From contig BCIA01000004.1 of assembly GCA_001599815.1 (NCBI GenBank), forward strand, positions 870,862-934,861: a stretch of DNA of 64,000 nucleotides, in the 5' to 3' direction. Shown here in pieces: positions 1 through 10,697 of the stretch. This stretch comes from Furcasterigmium furcatum. Its lineage: Eukaryota; Ascomycota; Sordariomycetes; Glomerellales; Plectosphaerellaceae. Every line of letters starts with the position of its first letter. The stretch's first letter is position 1. A program made the translations under genes and the position numbers. The notes beneath the pieces were generated by a model. The model did no database searches and was not told the origin of the DNA. It saw only the letters and a program-made list of their open reading frames with translations.

Positions 1-889
1 AGGATGTGTGACAAGCGTGTGCGCCTGGTATCAAGGACTTACAGGAACCTGATTGAGGATTAGGAGCCGGGCCCAAGATAACTTGGGCTGGCGTGCTGCC
101 TGCAAGAAGCAGTGCCGATAGGCTTGGTGGATGCATTGTCTGGTGGTGTTGACAGTTTCTGAAAGGAAGTGTTCAAGTGATGGTGATGCAGCAAGTTGCG
201 AGATGTCGAGACGTCCTTGTCACCGAGCTGCAGCCCGTGTCGTCATATGCAGGGGGTGATGATTGATCGAGGAAAGTGACGACTGGTCCTCGGCAGCCGA
301 CCCGAATCTGTTGACCGTTGTTCTAGATCCTAGGCCGGAGAAGGGGCATGTTGCTGAGAAAGGGATGACCTCCGCTGATACACGGCGTTCCGCTTGTTGC
401 CTGCTTCACCCCAATCACAGTTTGGTCCGATCGAACTCGGGAAGGATGGGGCCTCAACCTCGGGAGACGTCGCGTTGGAGTTCTCCCGAAGTCTTAAACG
501 AGACTAAACGAGCAGGTCTCCGAGCTCGTATCCAACCCGAGGTGCTCCGCCTCAATTCACACACGCGACTGTCCACCACGACAACGCCAGTGGCCATGTT
601 GTCCGTGAAACAAGAAAGCCTTACGGTATTCAGGTGAGATGAAATTTATGCTTCCATGCGCCTCTGTTTATCTTTAGGATCCCCTGAACGCGACCCGCAG
701 TGAGTGCCGTGAGCCGCAAAGGGGCTGATGCGGGAAGTGCCGTCGACGCGACTCAACTCCTGAAGTGGTATACAATAAAAGCAATAGTGCATCTTTAAGT
801 TTAGAATTCAAGAGTCTCTCGTCATATCATCCTCTCTCTTTTCGTCTATTCTCGCACTGGGTTGGCCGCAACGTCTCTTCGACTCCAAA
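1..889. other. Intergenic, upstream of the RTA1-like gene
   Basis: No convincing gene. The 124-codon open frame at 263-637 has no hydrophobic or conserved feature and looks like chance. An A/T-rich stretch near 768-785 (tatacaataaaa) lies about 110 bases before the ATG at 890 and could be the core promoter of the next gene. Confidence 0.6.
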
Positions 890-1965
890 ATGTCAACCAA
901 TTCCACCTCCGACGAGTCTGCCCTCGAAGGCTTCAAACTGTACCACTACGACCCTTCACTACCGGCAGCCATCATTTTCGCCATTCTATTCCTGGCAGTG
1001 ACAATCCGTCATTGCCAAATTTTGTTTCGAGAAAAGACATGGGCCTTCATTCCCTTCGTGGTGGGATGCGTCTGTAAGAAATCTCCCGAGTTTCCCAGTC
1101 TCGCGATGCGGTAACAATTTGGTTTTGACACGAAATAGTCGAATGCGTCGGTTACGGAACTCGAGCATACTCGGCCACAGAGTCGCCCGACTGGGAGCTC
1201 ATGCCCTTCATCATGCAAAACTTCTTCATTCTGCTTGGTCCGGCCTTCTACGCGGCCTCGATTTACATGATACTCGGCCGACTCATACGATTCCTTGAAG
1301 GGCAGGAGTACTCGCTGATCAGCGTCAAGTGGCTCACTAAAATCTTCCTGCTGGGTGATATTCTTTCAATCATGAGCCAGGGAGGAGGTACGTGATCACG
1401 GGGCTCAGCCACATATCTGCTTAAGATCTGTGTTCTGGTCCTCGAGGCGTTTCTTTGACTGGGAGGACCTACATGGACTGACTCGAATGCGCCAGGTGGT
1501 GGCTTGCTTGCAAGTGGCAGCGACAAGTCGACCCAGGATCTCGGCAACACTATCATCATTGTCGGCCTCGGGATCCAGGTCGTCTTCTTCAGCGGGTTCA
1601 TGATCGTGACCGGCGTCTTTCACATTCGCATCTCAATGCGCCCGACACTCAAGTCCAAGACCACAGCTGCCCCTTGGCAGGCCTTCATATGGGTGCTGTA
1701 TCTCACGAGTGCGCTCATTATGGTCCGGTCGGTGTTCCGCATGGTGGAATATGCGCAAGGTCACGACGGCCATCTGATTTCGAACGAGGCATATCTCTAC
1801 GTCCTGGACGCGTTGTTGATGTTCGTGGTTGCGGTTATCTTCACAGTTCGACATCCAAGTGCGGTGTTCGCACATGAGGCGCTCTGCGACCCCCTGGAGG
1901 CTTCGGCGGGGAGCTCAGACAATATCCCGATGGTTTCCGGGAGGAGATGGGACCGACTTGATTGA
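890..1965 (+). CDS. RTA1-like integral membrane protein (lipid-translocating exporter family)
   Basis: The spliced protein is 300 residues: exons 890-1073, 1139-1387 and 1496-1965, with introns beginning gtaagaa and gtacgtg. It is a polytopic membrane protein. Hydrophobic segments start with AAIIFAILFLAVTI near residue 27, and about seven can be counted. After the first intron comes FECVGYGTRA, matching the conserved 'FExxGYxxR' block of the RTA1 family, followed by a QNFFILLGPAFYAASIYM segment and a hydrophilic tail. In yeasts the family (RTA1, RSB1) is linked to resistance to aminocholesterol or sphingoid bases. That is family knowledge, and the substrate here is unknown. The ATG at 890 is the first that leads into the conserved region. 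The neighbour downstream glucosylates sterols, so both genes touch membrane lipids, but a shared role is inference. Confidence 0.9.
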
Positions 1966-2747
1966 ACGGAGAATCGATTCATGTACCACTAGGCTTAAGT
2001 GAGGTTGCTGGGAAATCTCACATCGAGTCACGCAACTTTAAATCGGTGCTGCCACGACGGGCAAAGTAGAAGCTTGAATAGACTAGAGTTATTGTTCGGG
2101 GGAACATATAGTCCAAAGCCAAGAATACACAAGCATTTCTGAATGATCTGGGTAACATAACGAATAGTCAACAGACGATGATGACTTGGTGCCCGATGCC
2201 TCCCCTTACAGACTGCTGTGAGCCGTCCCTCACTCGACGCAACCCCTGGCGGCGCCGAGAAATGTTATGCCTCGTGTACTTCTTCGATCCTCACTAATAA
2301 TGCCAAGCAATTAGGCAACCCTTTAGATACTCTCCCGAGAAGCCGTTTCCCGCAGGCGTTCGCAGTGATGCCAAGCCATCGAGGCATTCTCCACAGCCGG
2401 TCGCGGGTCTCGAACCGGCGGCGTATTTCTGATACGAATTACGAAGTGCTCGGGTTCACCTCGGTTTCCATTCTTGTCCCGATCTTACGCGATTCATGAA
2501 CCGGCAGGGTTGCTTGATAAAGCCATCGTCGCGGCCCGGCATGAAACAATCTTGGCCAAGGCGTGGCTGACGCGTGCTCGAAACTTTGGACAAAATGAAT
2601 GGCACTGCGACTACAGCCAATATTCGGAAAGCCGATACAAAAGAGAAGAGTCATCGCTTGGAATGCAGTTTGATGGCTTTCCCTTGACAGCAGCCTGCCT
2701 TTCTTTCTCAAACATTTCGACCGCTGACTGCCACCCACCAAGACACC
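1966..2747. other. Intergenic region
   Basis: No gene recognised. A GC-rich hairpin-forming sequence lies at about 2392-2415 (gccgg...ccggc). It resembles a tRNA T-arm in reverse but has no matching acceptor or D arm. The ORFs across 2218-2782 lack any recognisable feature. Confidence 0.5.
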
Positions 2748-5581
2748 ATGGGAAATTTCGGCAATGGATCAACCCAGGATGAGCCGCCAAGGTACACGCG
2801 AACGCTGTCCGGCCAGTTCATGAGTCGACAGCCAACACTGAGAGGTAACACGATGAATGCATGCTCAGGATAACTGTCGATTTTGGCTGACCAGACGATG
2901 CAGATGATGGCCGACTGGACATAGACATTGATTCCCACATTGCGAAACTTCTGCCCTCTCTTCCGAACCCAAGCAAGGGAAGATCAAGCCAAATCCCTCC
3001 GCCTGCATATACACCTCAGACACCACAAACCCCGGCGCTGGATGCCGGCTCTTTTCCTGTCAAGCTCAACATCGTCATACAGGTTGTTGGCAGTCGAGGC
3101 GACGTCCAGCCCTTCGTGGCACTTGGAAATGAATTACAGAAACACGGCCACAGGGTGCGACTGGCAACACACAACATCTTCGACAATTTTGTCCGCGATG
3201 CCGGTCTCGAATTCTACCCGATCGGCGGCGATCCGGCCGAGCTGATGGCGTACATGGTTCGGAATCCCGGCCTCATCCCCAGCATGCAGAGTCTCCGAGC
3301 TGGCGACATCAAGAAGAAGCGCATCATGGTGTCGGAGATGCTGCGCGGCTGCTGGCTTTCTTGCATCAACCCTGATCCGGTATCATTCGACCCCTTCGTC
3401 GCCGACGCCATCATTGCCAACCCACCAAGCTTCGCCCATGTTCACTGCGCCCAGGCGCTCGGCATCCCCCTGCACATGATGTTTACCATGCCTTGGACTA
3501 GCACGGCCGCTTTTCCCCATCCGTTGGTTAACATCAGGTACAATAAGAGCACGGAAAGCGAGATGACCATGGCCAACTACTTTTCCTATGGAGTTGTTGA
3601 GTTCTTGACATGGCAAGGGTGGGTTACCTCTTTGGTCCACGGACTTCCCCTGTCTTGGTGTACTTGAAGCTGACCCGCACTGGTTCTAGTCTCGGAGATG
3701 TGATCAACGAGTGGAGGGCCAGCCTCGATCTGGAAGCCATCCCATTTTCTGAAGGCCCGCGTCTTGTCGAGAAGCTCGACATTCCCTTTACCTACTGCTG
3801 GTCACCGGCATTGGTCCCTAAGCCGGAAGACTGGAGTTCCAATATTGGTAGGTATTCACTGGAAGAGCCGAAGGCGAAGAAGAATACTGCTAACTCTGCG
3901 AGTACAGATGTTTGCGGGTTCTTCTTCCGAGAACCATCGCCGTACACGCCGCCCCAAGACCTGGCCGATTTTCTTCGGGCTGGTACACCACCCATCTACA
4001 TCGGGTTCGGCAGCATTGTCATTGATGATCCGGAGGGCTTGTCCAGCAAGCTGCTCGAAGCTGTACGAATTACTGGCACCCGTGCCCTTATATCCAGAGG
4101 GTGGAGCAAGCTGGATGGGCCAGAAGACAGCCAGGTCATGTTTCTCGGCGACTGTCCCCATGAGTGGCTGTTCCAACAAGTGACCGCCGTGATACACCAC
4201 GGCGGCGCCGGTACGACGGCTTGCGGTCTTGTCAACGGGCGACCGACGACAATTGTCCCATTTTTCGGAGAGTGCGTTCTACCTTCTCATTCCTTTCCAG
4301 CTTGGGGGATCATCAGCTGACGGGCTCTAATCCTCAACAGCCAGCCATTTTGGGGCAACATGGTTGCCGCCGCCGGTGCAGGCCCAGCCCCGATCCCACA
4401 GAAATTGCTGACAGTCGAGAAGCTCGTCGAAGCCATCCGGTATTGTCTGACGCCTGAGGCCGCCAGAGCGGCTCAAGTCATCGCGGAGAAGATGCGATCT
4501 GAACGTGGCGTGGAACAAGCTGTCGCGAGCTTTCATGCCAACCTCCCCCGGCATCTGATGGAGTGTGAGATCATCAAGGGCCAGCCAGCGGTCTGGTCCT
4601 ACTCAAGAAGGGGAGCGAAGATCCGATTGTCCAAGATCGCGACGGAAATCTTATTGTCTCATCTCAAAGTCGACATCCGGAAACTTCAGCCGCTCGAGAC
4701 GCGAAGAACGGTCATCGAAACCCGCCGATGGGACCCCTTCAGCGGAACAATCGCCGTCGCCTTTGGAGTTGCTTCTGACTTGGCAAAAGCAGCCACAGAC
4801 ACGGTTGTTAAACCGATTAAAATCGCGAATGGACGCAGATACAGAGGCAGCGACACAGATGTCGAACTCGCACAGCCGAACACCCTCCAAAGGGGGTCCT
4901 CGACCATCCACAAGCCAGAGAGATCGCGGGGATGTCTCGATACAACAAAGTCTGTCACCCTCGCAACAGCGGCCGGCATGGGCTCGTGTCTTGCCGTAAT
5001 TGCAACCAGCGCCGCCACCATCCCGTTCGCATTCACAGAAGGCCTGAGACGCGTGCCTAGATTCTGGGGTCAAGAAGTCAGAGACTATGGGGAAATTCGA
5101 GACTGGAAGTCCGGCGTCTTGGCCGGGGGCCAGGTTTTCTGCCTCGGGTTGTACGACGGAGTCACTGGTTTGGTGATGCAGCCGTATCAGGGCGCCAAAG
5201 AAGATGGATGGGTCGGGGGTATCAAGGGCGTTGGGAAGGGCCTTGGCAATCTCTATTTCATGGTCTTCACAGGTATGTTTCTGTTTTCGTATCCGGCGGC
5301 TGCCTGCCAGATGAGAGTCACACTGACACGGCGATATCACAATAGCGGCCATGGGAATTGGATCCTACCCGCTTATGGGAATTTACAAAAGTGTTTGGTT
5401 CGGTATTCATTGGAAGACACGACACTCTGTTCAGTTGGCCCGCCTCCTGGAGGGAAGGTATCTCGCGGACAGAGGGCGCGCAAAGGGTGCCGGCGACCAG
5501 GTTGTCATGGAAGCTTGGGAAGCATGGATGTTGGAAAGTCGTCATCGCCAAGGAGGAACCCTTGGAAACTCGTTCTGCTGA
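2748..5581 (+). CDS. Sterol 3-beta-glucosyltransferase, short form (GT1/GT28-type)
   Basis: Six exons: 2748-2844, 2895-3618, 3690-3847, 3908-4271, 4341-5272 and 5346-5581, giving 836 residues. The N-terminal glycosyltransferase-28 fold opens with VVGSRGDVQPFVALG near residue 98. The C-terminal nucleotide-sugar site carries HHGGAGTTACG followed by DQPFWG across the 4272-4340 intron. The enzyme should transfer glucose from UDP-glucose to the 3-hydroxyl of ergosterol-like sterols at membranes. Unlike ATG26-type fungal enzymes, which carry N-terminal GRAM and PH domains, only about 95 mostly polar residues precede the catalytic domain. A fungal C-terminal extension of about 300 residues has a glycine/alanine-rich hydrophobic patch (AAGMGSCLAVIATSAATIPFAF). 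The 60-base intron at 3848-3907 is a multiple of three without stops and could be retained. Confidence 0.92.
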
Positions 5582-5984
5582 TGCCCGGGGCGATGTCATT
5601 TTCCATCACAAAGGTCACAACTCAACCCTGCCAGGATACAAAGTCCCGACGATCACCCCCAGCGTCATGCGATCCGATGGAGTCTCCCTTTTCTCGAACC
5701 GCCCATCTTTACTATCCTTGGATACCAAATGATTTATTGCGTAGACATTGACTGGAGAAATACAAGGACCAAGCTACAGAAGTCCACTGGGCATTCATTG
5801 GAAGCTGTATCTGGCTGCCGCAAGTCAAGCCCCAGAATGATACCTATCAAGTATAAGAGGGATGCTGTTTTATACAGCCACTGACTCATTTGTTCATCAC
5901 CCTCTCCAGCATAGACAGAAGTCTGCGTTCATTATGCAACCTCACCGACCGTGTCTCTGAAGTTCCTACTCTCTGACTTCCATC
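5582..5984. other. Intergenic, promoter of the small secreted protein
   Basis: 403 bases between same-strand genes. Pyrimidine-rich sequence (ctcatttgttcatcaccctctcc) lies 80-100 bases before the next ATG, typical of a fungal transcription start region. Nothing else seen. Confidence 0.5.
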
Positions 5985-6587
5985 ATGTGGTCTATCACTT
6001 CACTCTTTATGGTCGCTTCCACGGCTGCTCTCGCAGTCATGGCCGCTCCTTCTGAGCCCAGATCGTGAGTCTCCCGCTCGGCTTCTTCAACTCACGGCAG
6101 TAGAGATGAGTTGGTCTGACTACGATCCAGCCACATTACTAAACGCCAGGCGCACCCTGTCGACTACGAAGAGGCCTGCCGTGGCATCATGCCCGCCCAC
6201 AACGAATGCGTCCTCGTCGCCGCCACCGGCATCAGGACCGTTTGGGACGGCACAGGTCCCGGGCTCGGCAGCGATGATACAATGGCCGTTCTCCTCGACA
6301 ACGCGTGCAGCGTCATCCAGGCGAAGGAGTGGGATCGTAACACCCCTGGATTTTCTACCGTCTTCGAAGGCAATCTGCCCAACGAGGAAGCGGCCACCTG
6401 GTTCAAGGTCGAGGCTTCGGTTCCCACCATCGGAGAGGTCCCCGGCATCGGCAATTTCGATATCGCCGTGGACGGCGAGGAGGTCCCTTATCAGACGTGC
6501 GGAGACACGGAAATCGGCATGGGAGACGCTATCAGCTCGGGGGTCTGGAAGCAATGCAACTTCCCCTGCCCGTACAGGCCTGTCTGA
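5985..6587 (+). CDS. Small secreted cysteine-containing protein with Kex2-type propeptide
   Basis: Two exons, 5985-6064 and 6131-6587, encode 178 residues. The N-terminus MWSITSLFMVASTAALAVMA is a good signal peptide. Choosing the acceptor at 6130 rather than the CAG at 6149 keeps the main frame and gives SHITKRQAHPVDYEE, placing a dibasic KR (Kex2-type) site about 10 residues after the signal-peptidase site. The mature part is acidic and has six cysteines (EAC, NEC, NAC, QTC, KQC, FPC), enough for three disulfides. I do not recognise a named family. Size, secretion signal, processing site and even cysteine count fit a fungal secreted effector-like or surface protein, which is inference. It is convergent with the regulator gene 239 bases downstream. 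Confidence 0.82.
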
Positions 6588-6826
6588 GTCCGAAAGCATC
6601 GAGTCGTGCAGGCAATAGTATGTTCTTCTATTTGATCCTGTCGTTCCTGGCAATGCTTGAGCAGACTCTGCGTATGGTGATGCGGTACCGATAAAGGTGA
6701 CCGACCCGCCGTTGGCCCTGTCCTCGGCATAGACGTCAAAGAAGCCCACCTCCGGAGCCTGCCTGCCGCCGAGAATATCTACGCCCTTCTGAACACGGCC
6801 ATATTTAAATAGCTAATGTGATTTTA

Positions 6827-8176
6827 CTACAGCGATGCCGCTTTCAGCATCATTCGTGGTGATGCCAACAGCTCGAGCAGCTTTGGCTCGCCAACCCAGG
6901 CTTTCCCAAGATACTCACAGATGGCTAAGCCTTCAGTCCAAGACTGTTTCCACATCCACCAGAGCCGGCGATCGCAAATCTTCGCGTACCAATACAGTAA
7001 CAGGAGCAAGGCTCTCTCGTCCTTTTGGCGGAGTAACGCGCGGAACTCGGGACCGAGGACACTGAGAAAATAGAGGTGCGGCAAGAAGTCGCCGGGGTCG
7101 AGCTCCAGTCGAAAGAGTTCCGAAAGGGCAGTCACCGCGCTCAGGTATGGGTTTCTCCCCTCCGAGAGTTCCGCTGGCGGGCAGAAATCGAACAAGCCGA
7201 GGACGTCCGGTGGAAGGCCAGCTGCTGCTTCGTGAACGGGACTGGCGGATGCCAGTGCTTGGACATAGACCATGGCCCGACGAAGGTCCAGCGCAGCGCA
7301 TCGGAACTCGCCACCGCGGCGAAGGGGGTTCGTTAAATCCCACACGAGCTTCTCTCCGTCGCAGATGCTCAGCCATGATAAGTCTGCCGCTGACGCCGGG
7401 CGGAGGGGCCAGGCTTGCTCTGGCGCGGCTGCTTCGCTGCTGGCAAACGATATGATACTGACGAGAGAGGATGACATCCACAGGGCATCTCGCTCTGCAG
7501 ATATTATTTTCCCGGACAACTTTCGTCTCAAAAGTCCGATAGCGTGAGACCAATGATCCGCAAAAATAGCGGTTCTCCGGCGTCTGACAGAGCATGAGGT
7601 TGTCTCAAGCACAGAGTCATGGGCCTGAGTGAGTGCCAAGATAGAATGCATAAGTATTGGGCTCTAGATACGCGTTAATCTTTGTTTGCCGAGGGCTGGG
7701 TGGGCGGAGTGGACGAACGGAGAACGCGATGGGCATGATGATTTGCCTGTATACATCGCGACTTGCTTCGGAGCCGAGTGTCAGGCTCGTGCGGTTTAGA
7801 AACTTCTCCATGATCTGCATGTCTTTTGTGCAAAGTTGATATGCCTCTACATTAGGTAAAAGAAGAGGGGCGGGACTTGGAGTTGGAGCGTGAACATTGA
7901 GGTTGACGCAGACACTCGCCTCGGCAGCCAGTGTGTTTGGGCTGAATTTGGAGCCAACATGGCACCGAACCCCATATGACTTGCATTGACCGCAGCCGGG
8001 CTTAGTCTCGTCGCACTGGAATAGTAGTAGCTAAGTTCTTCGTTGCCGAGTTGTTGGGCGGTGCATCATACCTTGACTCGCCTCAGCTTGCAATTTGCGC
8101 ACCCGAACCTAGACCTTCGATGTGCCTTGCGTCGTTGGGGACCTCGATCTGTGTGAGCACCACTGATTTCACCCAT
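6827..8176 (-). CDS. Zn2Cys6 transcription factor (short, UPC2-like type)
   Basis: Exons on the minus strand are 8176-8072, 8015-7719 and 7663-6827, giving 412 residues. The first two exons assemble a Zn2Cys6 binuclear cluster with spacing C-X2-C-X6-C-X6-C-X2-C-X6-C. The first cysteine pair (CANC) is in exon 1 and the other four are in exon 2 (CDETKPGC, GQC, KSYGVRC). The basic lead-in RRKAHRRSRFGC resembles regulators such as UPC2, as does the total length of about 400. The second intron joins AFS to SPILMHSILALTQAHDS, the usual helical start of the fungal-specific regulatory domain. It should be a nuclear, sequence-specific regulator. The gene is divergent from a quinone-oxidoreductase-like enzyme, so that enzyme is a likely target. 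Some published UPC2 homologues control sterol genes; whether this one acts on the sterol glucosyltransferase nearby is speculation. Confidence 0.9.
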
Positions 8177-8553
8177 CGCCTTAATTTTTGATTGAATACA
8201 GATAGTGATAGAATGGACCAACATGCGCGGCTCTCGGGAGATATGTATGAACTTGAAGGGTGACAAATCGGACGCTTCCCTTTGATGACGTGGCGCAGTT
8301 TGTGGAAAGTCTGGGGATAGTTTGCATGCTGCCAAGATCCCCGTGTCAGAGCTAACCTAGATTCGCATACATGGCAGCTTGATACGCTGTCCGATGACAG
8401 GGATCCCAATGCTAAGCTACTACTCACATGGCAGCTTGTGTTCGGAGTTCGCTCAAGTACTTGGGTATAAAATGGCGAAGAGCTCTTGATTTCCAGGAGC
8501 AATTTCTTCAGACAAACACAAACAAACAAGCAATCGACATCATCCTACTCGTT
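8177..8553. promoter_or_regulatory. Divergent promoter of the Zn2Cys6 regulator and the oxidoreductase, with 13-bp direct repeat
   Basis: This 377-base region separates two divergent start codons. It contains the exact 13-base direct repeat ACATGGCAGCTTG at 8369-8381 and 8426-8438 (57 bases apart), a plausible pair of regulator binding sites. A TATA element (TATAAAA, 8466-8472) sits about 85 bases before the oxidoreductase ATG. The repeat is read directly; its role is inferred. Confidence 0.6.
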
Positions 8554-9678
8554 ATGGCTGGACTCCCGAGCACGATGCGTGCTATTTTGCTCAAAGGACC
8601 AGGTCAGCTATCAGTCCAGGAAGTTCCTGTGCCCAACATCCAGCCTGGCTCCGTGCTCGTCAAGGTAGAGGCTGCCCTCGTTCATTCTAACTCCCGAAAC
8701 ATCATCAACGCTGCTCTGCCCCATTTCAAGCAGCCCTATCAAGTCATCCCGGGTTCCAACTTCGTCGGCCGTGTGGCTGTGCCCGGGCCAGACGCAGTCA
8801 CGCTCAAGCAAGACAAGCTCGTCTTTGTCCACTCCTTCCTCCGCGCGCGGGATGACCCGTCTGTTCAAGTTCTCTGGGGAATCTCTCCGGGGTTCACTGC
8901 GGAATCTGCCTCCCTCTACAACTCTACCGCCCGGAATGGCGCCTATGCCGAATACGTCCTCGCCCCCCTGGAGAATACCTTCGCGCTTGACGAGGCCCGG
9001 CTCCTAGGCCACCCAGCAGCCGGCGGGCTCGGATACCAGATTCCGGATCTTCTCTACCTGGCGACCGGCACGATCGCCTACGGTAGCCTGCGGAACATTA
9101 GCTTGCAAGCTGGGGAGCGCATCATCGTCACGCCCGCGACGGGTTTCTTCAGCGCTGCCGCGGTGGACGTCGCCACAGCCATGGGTGCCAATGTCATCGC
9201 TGCGAGCCGAAACGCGCAGGCCCTCGCCCGGCTCAAAGGAATCCACCCCCGTCTCGAGACGGCGCAGTTGACGGGCAATCTAGAAGCGGACAGTGATGCT
9301 CTTTCCGCCTTCGGGCCGGTTGATGCGGTTATTGATGTCTCGCCCCCGGCTGCAACCGGGTCGAACTCTCTCGCAGCAGCGGTTTTCACACTGCGGCCGT
9401 ATGGGCGCGTTTCTCTGAGCGGCGGGCGCATGGATGAGACACTTCCCATCCCCTACCTGACCGCGATGGTCAAGAGCCTCAGGATCCAGGGAACATTCAT
9501 GTTTCAGCGGGAAGATCAGCTAGGCGTGATTCGACTGATCGAGTCTGGGCAGCTGAAACTCGGTAGTGATGGTGGACATGCCATTATTGCGACATACTCG
9601 CTCGAGGAATTGGAAGAGGCGCTCGAGAAAGCTGCCGAGGAGTCAGGTCCAGGGCAGATGGTATGTCTAAGGCCCTAA
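8554..9678 (+). CDS. Zinc-type alcohol dehydrogenase / quinone-oxidoreductase-like MDR protein
   Basis: Single exon, 374 residues. An N-terminal GroES-like domain (MRAILLKGPGQLSVQEVPVP, LVKVEAALVHSNSRNI) is followed by a Rossmann cofactor domain. The latter begins near AGERIIVTPATGFFSAAAVDVATAMGANVIAASR, whose alanine/glycine-rich turn fits NADPH-dependent MDR enzymes. The structural-zinc cysteine cluster of classical alcohol dehydrogenases is absent, so it belongs with quinone-reductase or enoyl-reductase-like MDRs. The substrate is unknown. The ATG at 8554 is preferred to the earlier in-frame one at 8428 because the latter precedes the TATA element and adds a non-conserved leader. It is divergent from a Zn2Cys6 gene, a common enzyme-regulator pairing in fungi. 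Confidence 0.9.
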   Translation: MAGLPSTMRAILLKGPGQLSVQEVPVPNIQPGSVLVKVEAALVHSNSRNIINAALPHFKQPYQVIPGSNFVGRVAVPGPDAVTLKQDKLVFVHSFLRARDDPSVQVLWGISPGFTAESASLYNSTARNGAYAEYVLAPLENTFALDEARLLGHPAAGGLGYQIPDLLYLATGTIAYGSLRNISLQAGERIIVTPATGFFSAAAVDVATAMGANVIAASRNAQALARLKGIHPRLETAQLTGNLEADSDALSAFGPVDAVIDVSPPAATGSNSLAAAVFTLRPYGRVSLSGGRMDETLPIPYLTAMVKSLRIQGTFMFQREDQLGVIRLIESGQLKLGSDGGHAIIATYSLEELEEALEKAAEESGPGQMVCLRP

Positions 9679-10085
9679 ATGAAGCTGATCTGTACCATCT
9701 AGGTCAGACAGGAAGAGGCAAAGGAAGATATTCGTCCGCATCAGTACGACTTCTTCGTCCGAAGCATCTCTCTCATGCAGCATGGGACCCGTGATTTTCG
9801 TCCACACCGTGTAAAGTCTAATAACGAGAATACTCTCAAGGAATTGAAGAAGCTGACAAGTTGCCATGTTCGTCCACCAAGCGAGTACCTATTCTGAACC
9901 CCTGAGTGAAGGTCTTGAGACGACCCGGAATAGCCGAAGCCAAGGCCGAGTCGACAAACATTCGTTCTGTAGACCGGGATTTCAGCTGGATCGAGCGTGA
10001 TCCACGAGGTTAGTGGCCAATAACCTCAAGCCTCGAGCCCGCGTATAATGGCAGCGGGAAATATTGAAGAGCATCAGCCAGCCTT
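9679..10085. other. Intergenic region
   Basis: 407 bases without a recognisable gene. It should hold the promoter and possibly the missing first exon of the next gene. The only ATG-led frame joining toward it (from 9865) encodes no signal peptide. Confidence 0.4.
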
Positions 10086-10697
10086 GTGGGGGCCTCTCTG
10101 GCCTCAGCCCAGGATGTCTGCTACACCCCGTCCACCATCACGGCTTGCTTCGACCACGGCTCTGGCTTCCCCATCCCTGCCCCTGAATCCCCTCCTCCCG
10201 GACGTGCGTGCTTCGTCAGGTTCCCGGGCTGCGGCGCCTGCGACTGCCACTCCCGCGTCCACACCAAGACCTACACCACCAAGTACCCGGCCTTCTGCCC
10301 AACCAGCGTCGTTGATGTCACCTACACCATCGAGGAAACCCACTGGGGCATGGCGTCGCCTCGGATTACCCAACGCCCGTCTGTTCCCCACGGCTTCAGC
10401 ACCGCCGTCGAGGTCTGCACCGTCGGCGGAGACGATCCCCTGACCAAGACCATGACCTACCCCGTGGGCGGCGCCCCGTACGTCCCCGTCAGAAACTCCG
10501 TGGCCATGCGCCTCGACGGAGCCGCGTCGCAAAGGCAATACCCAGGCCCGGACTGTGAATGGAAGGAAGGCTCTGACCACGGACGCCCTAGAAAGGACAG
10601 CGGCGAGGAGCATGACCACGTCGCGGCTGCGGGGTCTTCCGCTCGTTTCGTGCGCGATATTGTCCTCGCCGTCGTCCCATTCGTGCTTGCATTCTAA
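10086..10697 (+). CDS. Secreted Cys-rich protein with GPI-anchor-like tail; 5' end unresolved
   Basis: An open frame of about 203 codons starts inside what looks like the end of a signal peptide (LVGASLASAQDVC) and has no ATG. A TGA at 10065-10067 closes the frame just upstream, and the ATG at 10048 is in another frame. Either a first exon spliced at a CAG near 10075-10077 supplies the start or the gene is 5'-broken. The body is Cys-rich (CFVRFPGCGACDC) followed by HTKTYTTKYPAFCPTSVVDVTYTI, a pattern seen in fungal extracellular proteins. The C-terminus has a small-residue region (AAAGSSAR) and a hydrophobic end (DIVLAVVPFVLAF), as expected for GPI attachment. Function unknown; a surface protein is inferred. 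Confidence 0.5.
   Translation: MGASLASAQDVCYTPSTITACFDHGSGFPIPAPESPPPGRACFVRFPGCGACDCHSRVHTKTYTTKYPAFCPTSVVDVTYTIEETHWGMASPRITQRPSVPHGFSTAVEVCTVGGDDPLTKTMTYPVGGAPYVPVRNSVAMRLDGAASQRQYPGPDCEWKEGSDHGRPRKDSGEEHDHVAAAGSSARFVRDIVLAVVPFVLAF

Noticed and set aside
2385..2460. Possible tRNA gene (T-arm-like ggttcgagacc on the minus strand, and an anticodon-arm-like hairpin)
   Set aside because: The T stem has a C-C mismatch and no sequence upstream can pair as acceptor or D arm on either strand.
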